A stretch of DNA of 64,000 bases from Tritrichomonas musculus (lineage: Eukaryota > Parabasalia > Tritrichomonadida > Tritrichomonadidae), in NCBI GenBank assembly GCA_039105265.1, contig JAPFFF010000083.1:62001-126000 (forward strand), in the 5' to 3' direction. Under the pieces are notes generated by a model. That model was not told the origin of the DNA and did not search any database. It saw nothing but the letters and a program-made list of their open reading frames with translations. Shown piece by piece: positions 36,292 to 49,259 of this stretch (the first letter of the stretch is position 1; each line of letters begins with the position of its first letter). The translations under genes were made by a program, and so were the position numbers.

Positions 36292-38125
36292 AATTAAAAA
36301 CGATTTCGAAATTAAGTAAAATCAGTAAAAATTAAAGCTTAATCTCAGTTATTCTTATTCTAACATTTCTCACAAATGAACAGAGTTAAATAAAACACAA
36401 ATCTCAAACACTTTTGTAAGATAATTAAAAACGATTTCGAAATTAAGTAAAATCAATAAAGATTAAATCGCAATATCAATTATTCTTATTCAAACGTTTC
36501 TCACAAGTGAACAGAGTTAAATAAAACACAAATCTCAAACACTTTTGTAAGATAATTAAAAACGATTTCGAAATTAAGTAAAATCAATAAAGATTAAATC
36601 GCAATATCAATTATTCTTATTCAAACGTTTCTCACAAGTGAACAGAGTTAAATAAAACACAAATCTCAAACACTTTTGTAAGATAATTAAAAACGATTTC
36701 GAAATTAAGTAAAATCAGTAAAAATTAAATCGCAATATCAATTATTCCTATTCAAACGTTTCTCACAAGTGAACAGAGTTAAATAAAACACAAATCTCAA
36801 ACACTTTTGTAAGATAATTATAAACGATTTCGAAATTAAGTAAAATCAGTAAAAATTAAAGCTTAATCTCAATTATTCTTATTCAAACGTTTCTCACAAG
36901 TGAACAGAGTTAAATAAAACACAAATCTCAAACACTTTTGTAAGATAATTATAAACGATTTCGAAATTAAGTAAAATCAATAAAGATTAAATCGCAATAT
37001 CAATTATTCTTATTCAAACGTTTCTCACAAGTGAACAGAGTTAAATAAAACATAAATCTCAAACACTTTTGTAAGATAATTATAAACGATTTCGAAATTA
37101 AGTAAAATCAGTAAAAATTAAAGCTTAATCTCAATTATTCCTATTCAAACGTTTCTCACAAGTGAACAGAGTTAAATAAAACACAAATCTCAAACACTTT
37201 TGTAAGATAATTAAAAACGATTTCGAAATTAAGTAAAATCAATAAAGATTAAATCGCAATATCAATTATTCTTATTCAAACGTTTCTCACAAGTGAACAG
37301 AGTTAAATAAAACATAAATCTCAAACACTTTTGTAAGATAATTATAAACGATTTCGAAATTAAGTAAAATCAGTAAAAATTAAAGCTTAATCTCAATTAT
37401 TCTTATTCAAACGTTTCTCACAAGTGAACAGAGTTAAATAAAACACAAATCTCAAACACTTTTGTAAGATAATTATAAACGATTTCGAAATTAAGTAAAA
37501 TCAATAAAAATTAAAGCTTAATCTCAGTTATTCTTATTCAAACGTTTCTCACAAATGAACAGAGTTAAATAAAACACAAATCTCAAACACTTTTGTAAGA
37601 TAATTAAAAACGATTTCGAAATTAAGTAAAATCAGTAAAAATTAAAGCTTAATCTCAGTTATTCTTATTCAAACGTTTCTCACAAGTGAACAGAGTTAAA
37701 TAAAACACAAATCTCAAACACTTTTGTAAGATAATTAAAAACGATTTCGAAATTAAGTAAAATCAATAAAGATTAAATCGCAATATCAATTATTCTTATT
37801 CAAACGTTTCTCACAAGTGAACAGAGTTAAATAAAACACAAATCTCAAACACTTTTGTAAGATAATTAAAAACGATTTCGAAATTAAGTAAAATCAATAA
37901 AGATTAAATCGCAATATCAATTATTCTTATTCAAACGTTTCTCACAAGTGAACAGAGTTAAATAAAACACAAATCTCAAACACTTTTGTAAGATAATTAA
38001 AAACGATTTCGAAATTAAGTAAAATCAGTAAAAATTAAATCGCAATATCAATTATTCCTATTCAAACGTTTCTCACAAGTGAACAGAGTTAAATAAAACA
38101 CAAATCTCAAACACTTTTGTAAGAT
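36292..38125. repeat. 14-monomer segment repeated at 49260-51093
   Basis: The order is G-X, R, R, D, S, R-E, C, R-E, S, N, G, R, R, D. The same order, with C for S in slot 5, recurs at 49260-51093, an offset of 12,968 bp (99 monomers less one base, owing to the 130-bp monomer between). Twelve of these monomers recur a third time at 52142-53713. Confidence 0.88.
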
Positions 38126-40090
38126 AATTATAAACGATTTCGAAATTAAGTAAAATCAGTAAAAATTAAAGCTTAATCTCAATTATTCCTATTCAAACGT
38201 TTCTCACAAGTGAACAGAGTTAAATAAAACACAAATCTCAAACACTTTTGTAAGATAATTATAAACGATTTCGAAATTAAGTAAAATCAGTAAAAATTAA
38301 AGCTTAATCTCAATTATTCCTATTCAAACGTTTCTCACAAGTGAACAGAGTTAAATAAAACACAAATCTCAAACACTTTTGTAAGATAATTATAAACGAT
38401 TTCGAAATTAAGTAAAATCAGTAAAAATTAAAGCTTAATCTCAATTATTCCTATTCAAACGTTTCTCACAAGTGAACAGAGTTAAATAAAACACAAATCT
38501 CAAACACTTTTGTAAGATAATTATAAACGATTTCGAAATTAAGTAAAATCAATAAAGATTAAATCGCAATATCAATTATTCTTATTCAAACGTTTCTCAC
38601 AAGTGAACAGAGTTAAATAAAACATAAATCTCAAACACTTTTGTAAGATAATTATAAACGATTTCGAAATTAAGTAAAATCAGTAAAAATTAAAGCTTAA
38701 TCTCAATTATTCCTATTCAAACGTTTCTCACAAGTGAACAGAGTTAAATAAAACACAAATCTCAAACACTTTTGTAAGATAATTAAAAACGATTTCGAAA
38801 TTAAGTAAAATCAGTAAAAATTAAAGCTTAATCTCAATTATTCCTATTCAAACGTTTCTCACAAGTGAACAGAGTTAAATAAAACACAAATCTCAAACAC
38901 TTTTGTAAGATAATTATAAACGATTTCGAAATTAAGTAAAATCAGTAAAAATTAAAGCTTAATCTCAATTATTCCTATTCAAACGTTTCTCACAAGTGAA
39001 CAGAGTTAAATAAAACACAAATCTCAAACACTTTTGTAAGATAATTAAAAACGATTTCGAAATTAAGTAAAATCAGTAAAAATTAAAGCTTAATCTCAGT
39101 TATTCTTAATCTAACATTTCACACAAGTGAACAGAGTTAAATAAAACACAAATCTCAAACACTTTTGTAAGATAATTAAAAACGATTTCGAAATTAAGTA
39201 AAATCAATAAAGATTAAATCGCAATATCAATTATTCTTATTCAAACGTTTCTCACAAGTGAACAGAGTTAAATAAAACACAAATCTCAAACACTTTTGTA
39301 AGATAAATGAAAAAGATTTCGAAATTAAGTAAAATCAGTAAAAATTAAAGCTTAATCTCAGTTATTCTTATTCAAACGTTTCTCACAAATGAACAGAGTT
39401 AAATAAAACACAAATCTCAAACACTTTTGTAAGATAATTATAAACGATTTCGAAATTAAGTAAAATCAGTAAAAATTAAAGCTTAATCTCAGTTATTCTT
39501 ATTCTAACATTTCTCACAAATGAACAGAGTTAAATAAAACACAAATCTCAAACACTTTTGTAAGATAATTAAAAACGATTTCGAAATTAAGTAAAATCAG
39601 TAAAAATTAAAGCTTAATCTCAATTATTCCTATTCAAACGTTTCTCACAAGTGAACAGAGTTAAATAAAACACAAATCTCAAACACTTTTGTAAGATAAT
39701 TAAAAACGATTTCGAAATTAAGTAAAATCAGTAAAAATTAAAGCTTAATCTCAATTATTCTTATTCAAACGTTTCTCACAAATGAACAGAGTTAAATAAA
39801 ACACAAATCTCAAACACTTTTGTAAGATAATTATAAACGATTTCGAAATTAAGTAAAATCAGTAAAAATTAAAGCTTAATCTCAGTTATTCTTATTCAAA
39901 CGTTTCTCACAAGTGAACAGAGTTAAATAAAACACAAATCTCAAACACTTTTGTAAGATAATTAAAAACGATTTCGAAATTAAGTAAAATCAATAAAGAT
40001 TAAATCGCAATATCAATTATTCTTATTCAAACGTTTCTCACAAGTGAACAGAGTTAAATAAAACACAAATCTCAAACACTTTTGTAAGAT
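37995..40090. repeat. 22-monomer periodicity, copy 1 (16 matching monomers)
   Basis: The order is D, C, C, C, R-E, C, C, C, G-Y, R, G-V, G-X, C, S (A85), G, R. The same sixteen types, with the same site 6 states, recur at 40877-42972, offset 2,882 bp (22 monomers). The six monomers between the matches (40091-40876) have no counterpart after the second copy. Confidence 0.91.
39305..39435. repeat. Monomer tag V, first copy (A3, G5, A10)
   Basis: V has three linked changes near the monomer start (T3 to A, A5 to G, C10 to A) on a G monomer with A85. They destroy the junction palindrome and one CpG. Copies start at 39305, 42187, 46772 and 54893. All are preceded by R and followed by an X monomer with T6, so V marks one lineage of segment spread over 15 kb. 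Confidence 0.93.
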
Positions 40091-40876
40091 AATTATAAAC
40101 GATTTCGAAATTAAGTAAAATCAATAAAAATTAAAGCTTAATCTCAGTTATTCTTATTCAAACGTTTCTCACAAATGAACAGAGTTAAATAAAACACAAA
40201 TCTCAAACACTTTTGTAAGATAATTATAAACGATTTCGAAATTAAGTAAAATCAGTAAAAATTAAAGCTTAATCTCAGTTATTCTTATTCAAACGTTTCT
40301 CACAAGTGAACAGAGTTAAATAAAACACAAATCTCAAACACTTTTGTAAGATAATTAAAAACGATTTCGAAATTAAGTAAAATCAATAAAGATTAAATCG
40401 CAATATCAATTATTCTTATTCAAACGTTTCTCACAAGTGAACAGAGTTAAATAAAACACAAATCTCAAACACTTTTGTAAGATAATTAAAAACGATTTCG
40501 AAATTAAGTAAAATCAATAAAGATTAAATCGCAATATCAATTATTCTTATTCAAACGTTTCTCACAAGTGAACAGAGTTAAATAAAACACAAATCTCAAA
40601 CACTTTTGTAAGATAATTATAAACGATTTCGAAATTAAGTAAAATCAGTAAAAATTAAAGCTTAATCTCAGTTATTCTTATTCAAACGTTTCTCACAAGT
40701 GAACAGAGTTAAATAAAACACAAATCTCAAACACTTTTGTAAGATAATTAAAAACGATTTCGAAATTAAGTAAAATCAATAAAGATTAAATCGCAATATC
40801 AATTATTCTTATTCAAACGTTTCTCACAAGTGAACAGAGTTAAATAAAACACAAATCTCAAACACTTTTGTAAGAT

Positions 40877-42972
40877 AATTAAAAACGATTTCGAAATTAA
40901 GTAAAATCAGTAAAAATTAAATCGCAATATCAATTATTCCTATTCAAACGTTTCTCACAAGTGAACAGAGTTAAATAAAACACAAATCTCAAACACTTTT
41001 GTAAGATAATTATAAACGATTTCGAAATTAAGTAAAATCAGTAAAAATTAAAGCTTAATCTCAATTATTCCTATTCAAACGTTTCTCACAAGTGAACAGA
41101 GTTAAATAAAACACAAATCTCAAACACTTTTGTAAGATAATTATAAACGATTTCGAAATTAAGTAAAATCAGTAAAAATTAAAGCTTAATCTCAATTATT
41201 CCTATTCAAACGTTTCTCACAAGTGAACAGAGTTAAATAAAACACAAATCTCAAACACTTTTGTAAGATAATTATAAACGATTTCGAAATTAAGTAAAAT
41301 CAGTAAAAATTAAAGCTTAATCTCAATTATTCCTATTCAAACGTTTCTCACAAGTGAACAGAGTTAAATAAAACACAAATCTCAAACACTTTTGTAAGAT
41401 AATTATAAACGATTTCGAAATTAAGTAAAATCAATAAAGATTAAATCGCAATATCAATTATTCTTATTCAAACGTTTCTCACAAGTGAACAGAGTTAAAT
41501 AAAACATAAATCTCAAACACTTTTGTAAGATAATTATAAACGATTTCGAAATTAAGTAAAATCAGTAAAAATTAAAGCTTAATCTCAATTATTCCTATTC
41601 AAACGTTTCTCACAAGTGAACAGAGTTAAATAAAACACAAATCTCAAACACTTTTGTAAGATAATTAAAAACGATTTCGAAATTAAGTAAAATCAGTAAA
41701 AATTAAAGCTTAATCTCAATTATTCCTATTCAAACGTTTCTCACAAGTGAACAGAGTTAAATAAAACACAAATCTCAAACACTTTTGTAAGATAATTATA
41801 AACGATTTCGAAATTAAGTAAAATCAGTAAAAATTAAAGCTTAATCTCAATTATTCCTATTCAAACGTTTCTCACAAGTGAACAGAGTTAAATAAAACAC
41901 AAATCTCAAACACTTTTGTAAGATAATTAAAAACGATTTCGAAATTAAGTAAAATCAGTAAAAATTAAAGCTTAATCTCAGTTATTCTTAATCTAACATT
42001 TCACACAAGTGAACAGAGTTAAATAAAACACAAATCTCAAACACTTTTGTAAGATAATTAAAAACGATTTCGAAATTAAGTAAAATCAATAAAGATTAAA
42101 TCGCAATATCAATTATTCTTATTCAAACGTTTCTCACAAGTGAACAGAGTTAAATAAAACACAAATCTCAAACACTTTTGTAAGATAAATGAAAAAGATT
42201 TCGAAATTAAGTAAAATCAGTAAAAATTAAAGCTTAATCTCAGTTATTCTTATTCAAACGTTTCTCACAAATGAACAGAGTTAAATAAAACACAAATCTC
42301 AAACACTTTTGTAAGATAATTATAAACGATTTCGAAATTAAGTAAAATCAGTAAAAATTAAAGCTTAATCTCAGTTATTCTTATTCTAACATTTCTCACA
42401 AATGAACAGAGTTAAATAAAACACAAATCTCAAACACTTTTGTAAGATAATTAAAAACGATTTCGAAATTAAGTAAAATCAGTAAAAATTAAAGCTTAAT
42501 CTCAATTATTCCTATTCAAACGTTTCTCACAAGTGAACAGAGTTAAATAAAACACAAATCTCAAACACTTTTGTAAGATAATTAAAAACGATTTCGAAAT
42601 TAAGTAAAATCAGTAAAAATTAAAGCTTAATCTCAATTATTCTTATTCAAACGTTTCTCACAAATGAACAGAGTTAAATAAAACATAAATCTCAAACACT
42701 TTTGTAAGATAATTATAAACGATTTCGAAATTAAGTAAAATCAGTAAAAATTAAAGCTTAATCTCAGTTATTCTTATTCAAACGTTTCTCACAAGTGAAC
42801 AGAGTTAAATAAAACACAAATCTCAAACACTTTTGTAAGATAATTAAAAACGATTTCGAAATTAAGTAAAATCAATAAAGATTAAATCGCAATATCAATT
42901 ATTCTTATTCAAACGTTTCTCACAAGTGAACAGAGTTAAATAAAACACAAATCTCAAACACTTTTGTAAGAT
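40877..42972. repeat. 22-monomer periodicity, copy 2
   Basis: It matches 37995-40090 in all sixteen slots. The only difference I noted is an E tag on the S monomer at 42580, the sole S monomer with that tag. From 42973 it continues G, G-X, R, R (with C64), C, a continuation shared with 47557-48211 but not with copy 1. Confidence 0.91.
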
Positions 42973-43627
42973 AATTATAAACGATTTCGAAATTAAGTAA
43001 AATCAGTAAAAATTAAAGCTTAATCTCAGTTATTCTTATTCAAACGTTTCTCACAAATGAACAGAGTTAAATAAAACACAAATCTCAAACACTTTTGTAA
43101 GATAATTAAAAACGATTTCGAAATTAAGTAAAATCAGTAAAAATTAAAGCTTAATCTCAGTTATTCTTATTCTAACATTTCTCACAAATGAACAGAGTTA
43201 AATAAAACACAAATCTCAAACACTTTTGTAAGATAATTAAAAACGATTTCGAAATTAAGTAAAATCAATAAAGATTAAATCGCAATATCAATTATTCTTA
43301 TTCAAACGTTTCTCACAAGTGAACAGAGTTAAATAAAACACAAATCTCAAACACTTTTGTAAGATAATTAAAAACGATTTCGAAATTAAGTAAAATCAAT
43401 AAAGATTAAATCGCAATATCAATTATTCCTATTCAAACGTTTCTCACAAGTGAACAGAGTTAAATAAAACACAAATCTCAAACACTTTTGTAAGATAATT
43501 ATAAACGATTTCGAAATTAAGTAAAATCAGTAAAAATTAAAGCTTAATCTCAATTATTCCTATTCAAACGTTTCTCACAAGTGAACAGAGTTAAATAAAA
43601 CACAAATCTCAAACACTTTTGTAAGAT
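41008..43627. repeat. 20-monomer segment repeated 35 monomers later
   Basis: Monomers 314-333 correspond to monomers 349-368 (45593-48211), offset 4,585 bp. Landmarks in register are R-E (41401, 45986), V (42187, 46772), X (42318, 46902 after the one-base loss) and the rare R with C64 (43366, 47950). Changed slots include 41008 (C, versus D), 41663 (C, versus D) and 41925 (Y, versus plain G). Confidence 0.87.
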
Positions 43628-44151
43628 AATTATAAACGATTTCGAAATTAAGTAAAATCAATAAAAATTAAAGCTTAATCTCAATTATTCCTATTCAAAC
43701 GTTTCTCACAAGTGAACAGAGTTAAATAAAACACAAATCTCAAACACTTTTGTAAGATAATTATAAACGATTTCGAAATTAAGTAAAATCAGTAAAAATT
43801 AAAGCTTAATCTCAGTTATTCTTATTCAAACGTTTCTCACAAATGAACAGAGTTAAATAAAACACAAATCTCAAACACTTTTGTAAGATAATTAAAAACG
43901 ATTTCGAAATTAAGTAAAATCAGTAAAAATTAAAGCTTAATCTCAGTTATTCTTATTCAAACGTTTCTCACAAGTGAACAGAGTTAAATAAAACACAAAT
44001 CTCAAACACTTTTGTAAGATAATTATAAACGATTTCGAAATTAAGTAAAATCAGTAAAAATTAAAGCTTAATCTCAGTTATTCTTATTCAAACGTTTCTC
44101 ACAAATGAACAGAGTTAAATAAAACACAAATCTCAAACACTTTTGTAAGAT

Positions 44152-45068
44152 AATTAAAAACGATTTCGAAATTAAGTAAAATCAGTAAAAATTAAAGCTT
44201 AATCTCAGTTATTCTTATTCTAACATTTCTCACAAATGAACAGAGTTAAATAAAACACAAATCTCAAACACTTTTGTAAGATAATTAAAAACGATTTCGA
44301 AATTAAGTAAAATCAATAAAGATTAAATCGCAATATCAATTATTCTTATTCAAACGTTTCTCACAAGTGAACAGAGTTAAATAAAACACAAATCTCAAAC
44401 ACTTTTGTAAGATAATTAAAAACGATTTCGAAATTAAGTAAAATCAATAAAGATTAAATCGCAATATCAATTATTCTTATTCAAACGTTTCTCACAAGTG
44501 AACAGAGTTAAATAAAACACAAATCTCAAACACTTTTGTAAGATAATTAAAAACGATTTCGAAATTAAGTAAAATCAGTAAAAATTAAATCGCAATATCA
44601 ATTATTCCTATTCAAACGTTTCTCACAAGTGAACAGAGTTAAATAAAACACAAATCTCAAACACTTTTGTAAGATAATTATAAACGATTTCGAAATTAAG
44701 TAAAATCAGTAAAAATTAAAGCTTAATCTCAATTATTCCTATTCAAACGTTTCTCACAAGTGAACAGAGTTAAATAAAACACAAATCTCAAACACTTTTG
44801 TAAGATAATTATAAACGATTTCGAAATTAAGTAAAATCAATAAAGATTAAATCGCAATATCAATTATTCTTATTCAAACGTTTCTCACAAGTGAACAGAG
44901 TTAAATAAAACATAAATCTCAAACACTTTTGTAAGATAATTATAAACGATTTTGAAATTAAGTAAAATCAGTAAAAATTAAAGCTTAATCTCAATTATTC
45001 CTATTCAAACGTTTCTCACAAGTGAACAGAGTTAAATAAAACACAAATCTCAAACACTTTTGTAAGAT
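44152..45068. repeat. 7-monomer segment repeated at 49260-50176
   Basis: The order G-X, R, R, D, C, R-E, C occurs at both places, offset 5,108 bp. The last C monomer of each (44938 and 50046) carries T16, which breaks the otherwise conserved ATTTCGAAAT palindrome. These are the only two copies with T16 that I saw, so this is one duplication event. Confidence 0.9.
44938..45068. repeat. C monomer with T16, palindrome broken (with 50046-50176)
   Basis: C16 is changed to T, so TTCGAA becomes TTTGAA and the CpG at 16-17 is lost. C to T at a CpG is the change expected from deamination of a methylated C, but one lineage is not evidence of methylation. The second copy is 5,108 bp away in a duplicated segment. 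Confidence 0.92.
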
Positions 45069-45592
45069 AATTAAAAACGATTTCGAAATTAAGTAAAATC
45101 AGTAAAAATTAAAGCTTAATCTCAATTATTCCTATTCAAACGTTTCTCACAAGTGAACAGAGTTAAATAAAACACAAATCTCAAACACTTTTGTAAGATA
45201 ATTAAAAACGATTTCGAAATTAAGTAAAATCAATAAAGATTAAATCGCAATATCAATTATTCTTATTCAAACGTTTCTCACAAGTGAACAGAGTTAAATA
45301 AAACACAAATCTCAAACACTTTTGTAAGATAATTATAAACGATTTCGAAATTAAGTAAAATCAGTAAAAATTAAAGCTTAATCTCAGTTATTCTTATTCA
45401 AACGTTTCTCACAAATGAACAGAGTTAAATAAAACACAAATCTCAAACACTTTTGTAAGATAATTAAAAACGATTTCGAAATTAAGTAAAATCAGTAAAA
45501 ATTAAAGCTTAATCTCAGTTATTCTTATTCTAACATTTCTCACAAATGAACAGAGTTAAATAAAACACAAATCTCAAACACTTTTGTAAGAT

Positions 45593-48211
45593 AATTATAA
45601 ACGATTTCGAAATTAAGTAAAATCAGTAAAAATTAAATCGCAATATCAATTATTCCTATTCAAACGTTTCTCACAAGTGAACAGAGTTAAATAAAACACA
45701 AATCTCAAACACTTTTGTAAGATAATTATAAACGATTTCGAAATTAAGTAAAATCAGTAAAAATTAAAGCTTAATCTCAATTATTCCTATTCAAACGTTT
45801 CTCACAAGTGAACAGAGTTAAATAAAACACAAATCTCAAACACTTTTGTAAGATAATTATAAACGATTTCGAAATTAAGTAAAATCAGTAAAAATTAAAG
45901 CTTAATCTCAATTATTCCTATTCAAACGTTTCTCACAAGTGAACAGAGTTAAATAAAACACAAATCTCAAACACTTTTGTAAGATAATTATAAACGATTT
46001 CGAAATTAAGTAAAATCAATAAAGATTAAATCGCAATATCAATTATTCTTATTCAAACGTTTCTCACAAGTGAACAGAGTTAAATAAAACATAAATCTCA
46101 AACACTTTTGTAAGATAATTATAAACGATTTCGAAATTAAGTAAAATCAGTAAAAATTAAAGCTTAATCTCAATTATTCCTATTCAAACGTTTCTCACAA
46201 GTGAACAGAGTTAAATAAAACACAAATCTCAAACACTTTTGTAAGATAATTAAAAACGATTTCGAAATTAAGTAAAATCAGTAAAAATTAAATCGCAATA
46301 TCAATTATTCCTATTCAAACGTTTCTCACAAGTGAACAGAGTTAAATAAAACACAAATCTCAAACACTTTTGTAAGATAATTATAAACGATTTCGAAATT
46401 AAGTAAAATCAGTAAAAATTAAAGCTTAATCTCAATTATTCCTATTCAAACGTTTCTCACAAGTGAACAGAGTTAAATAAAACACAAATCTCAAACACTT
46501 TTGTAAGATAATTAAAAACGATTTCGAAATTAAGTAAAATCAGTAAAAATTAAAGCTTAATCTCAGTTATTCTTATTCAAACGTTTCTCACAAGTGAACA
46601 GAGTTAAATAAAACACAAATCTCAAACACTTTTGTAAGATAATTAAAAACGATTTCGAAATTAAGTAAAATCAATAAAGATTAAATCGCAATATCAATTA
46701 TTCTTATTCAAACGTTTCTCACAAGTGAACAGAGTTAAATAAAACACAAATCTCAAACACTTTTGTAAGATAAATGAAAAAGATTTCGAAATTAAGTAAA
46801 ATCAGTAAAATTAAAGCTTAATCTCAGTTATTCTTATTCAAACGTTTCTCACAAATGAACAGAGTTAAATAAAACACAAATCTCAAACACTTTTGTAAGA
46901 TAATTATAAACGATTTCGAAATTAAGTAAAATCAGTAAAAATTAAAGCTTAATCTCAGTTATTCTTATTCTAACATTTCTCACAAATGAACAGAGTTAAA
47001 TAAAACACAAATCTCAAACACTTTTGTAAGATAATTAAAAACGATTTCGAAATTAAGTAAAATCAGTAAAAATTAAAGCTTAATCTCAATTATTCCTATT
47101 CAAACGTTTCTCACAAGTGAACAGAGTTAAATAAAACACAAATCTCAAACACTTTTGTAAGATAATTAAAAACGATTTCGAAATTAAGTAAAATCAGTAA
47201 AAATTAAAGCTTAATCTCAATTATTCTTATTCAAACGTTTCTCACAAATGAACAGAGTTAAATAAAACACAAATCTCAAACACTTTTGTAAGATAATTAT
47301 AAACGATTTCGAAATTAAGTAAAATCAGTAAAAATTAAAGCTTAATCTCAGTTATTCTTATTCAAACGTTTCTCACAAGTGAACAGAGTTAAATAAAACA
47401 CAAATCTCAAACACTTTTGTAAGATAATTAAAAACGATTTCGAAATTAAGTAAAATCAATAAAGATTAAATCGCAATATCAATTATTCTTATTCAAACGT
47501 TTCTCACAAGTGAACAGAGTTAAATAAAACACAAATCTCAAACACTTTTGTAAGATAATTATAAACGATTTCGAAATTAAGTAAAATCAGTAAAAATTAA
47601 AGCTTAATCTCAGTTATTCTTATTCAAACGTTTCTCACAAATGAACAGAGTTAAATAAAACACAAATCTCAAACACTTTTGTAAGATAATTAAAAACGAT
47701 TTCGAAATTAAGTAAAATCAGTAAAAATTAAAGCTTAATCTCAGTTATTCTTATTCTAACATTTCTCACAAATGAACAGAGTTAAATAAAACACAAATCT
47801 CAAACACTTTTGTAAGATAATTAAAAACGATTTCGAAATTAAGTAAAATCAATAAAGATTAAATCGCAATATCAATTATTCTTATTCAAACGTTTCTCAC
47901 AAGTGAACAGAGTTAAATAAAACACAAATCTCAAACACTTTTGTAAGATAATTAAAAACGATTTCGAAATTAAGTAAAATCAATAAAGATTAAATCGCAA
48001 TATCAATTATTCCTATTCAAACGTTTCTCACAAGTGAACAGAGTTAAATAAAACACAAATCTCAAACACTTTTGTAAGATAATTATAAACGATTTCGAAA
48101 TTAAGTAAAATCAGTAAAAATTAAAGCTTAATCTCAATTATTCCTATTCAAACGTTTCTCACAAGTGAACAGAGTTAAATAAAACACAAATCTCAAACAC
48201 TTTTGTAAGAT
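45593..48211. repeat. 20-monomer segment, second copy of 41008-43627
   Basis: The order is D, C, C, R-E, C, D, C, G, R, G-V (130 bp), G-X, C, S (A85), G, R, G, G-X, R, R (C64), C. It is 2,619 bp rather than 2,620 because the V monomer at 46772 has lost one A. The E tag seen at 42580 is absent from the matching S at 47164. Confidence 0.87.
46772..46901. repeat. 130-bp V monomer with one A lost
   Basis: The A run after site 35 has four A instead of five, giving the only 130-bp monomer in the window. The other three V copies (39305, 42187, 54893) are full length, so the loss happened after the V segment had been duplicated. A single base in an A run can also be a sequencing error. Confidence 0.9.
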
Positions 48212-49259
48212 AATTATAAACGATTTCGAAATTAAGTAAAATCAATAAAGATTAAATCGCAATATCAATTATTCTTATTCAAACGTTTCTCACAAGTGAA
48301 CAGAGTTAAATAAAACATAAATCTCAAACACTTTTGTAAGATAATTATAAACGATTTCGAAATTAAGTAAAATCAGTAAAAATTAAAGCTTAATCTCAAT
48401 TATTCCTATTCAAACGTTTCTCACAAATGAACAGAGTTAAATAAAACACAAATCTCAAACACTTTTGTAAGATAATTAAAAACGATTTCGAAATTAAGTA
48501 AAATCAATAAAGATTAAATCGCAATATCAATTATTCTTATTCAAACGTTTCTCACAAGTGAACAGAGTTAAATAAAACACAAATCTCAAACACTTTTGTA
48601 AGATAATTAAAAACGATTTCGAAATTAAGTAAAATCAATAAAGATTAAATCGCAATATCAATTATTCTTATTCAAACGTTTCTCACAAGTGAACAGAGTT
48701 AAATAAAACACAAATCTCAAACACTTTTGTAAGATAATTAAAAACGATTTCGAAATTAAGTAAAATCAGTAAAAATTAAATCGCAATATCAATTATTCCT
48801 ATTCAAACGTTTCTCACAAGTGAACAGAGTTAAATAAAACACAAATCTCAAACACTTTTGTAAGATAATTATAAACGATTTCGAAATTAAGTAAAATCAG
48901 TAAAAATTAAAGCTTAATCTCAATTATTCCTATTCAAACGTTTCTCACAAGTGAACAGAGTTAAATAAAACACAAATCTCAAACACTTTTGTAAGATAAT
49001 TAAAAACGATTTCGAAATTAAGTAAAATCAATAAAGATTAAATCGCAATATCAATTATTCTTATTCAAACGTTTCTCACAAGTGAACAGAGTTAAATAAA
49101 ACATAAATCTCAAACACTTTTGTAAGATAATTATAAACGATTTCGAAATTAAGTAAAATCAGTAAAAATTAAAGCTTAATCTCAATTATTCCTATTCAAA
49201 CGTTTCTCACAAGTGAACAGAGTTAAATAAAACACAAATCTCAAACACTTTTGTAAGAT
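48212..49259. repeat. Linking stretch, monomers 369-376
   Basis: R-E, C (with A85), R, R, D, C, R-E, C. The arrangement (R, R, D, C, R-E, C) resembles 49391-50176 immediately after it, an offset of 786 bp (six monomers), though the site 6 state of the R-E slot differs (A at 48998, T at 49915). Nothing other than satellite sequence is present. Confidence 0.8.

Noticed and set aside
39305-39435. ATG with a lysine-rich reading frame created by tag V
   Set aside because: It stops after 13 codons and sits in a satellite monomer; there is nothing to support translation.
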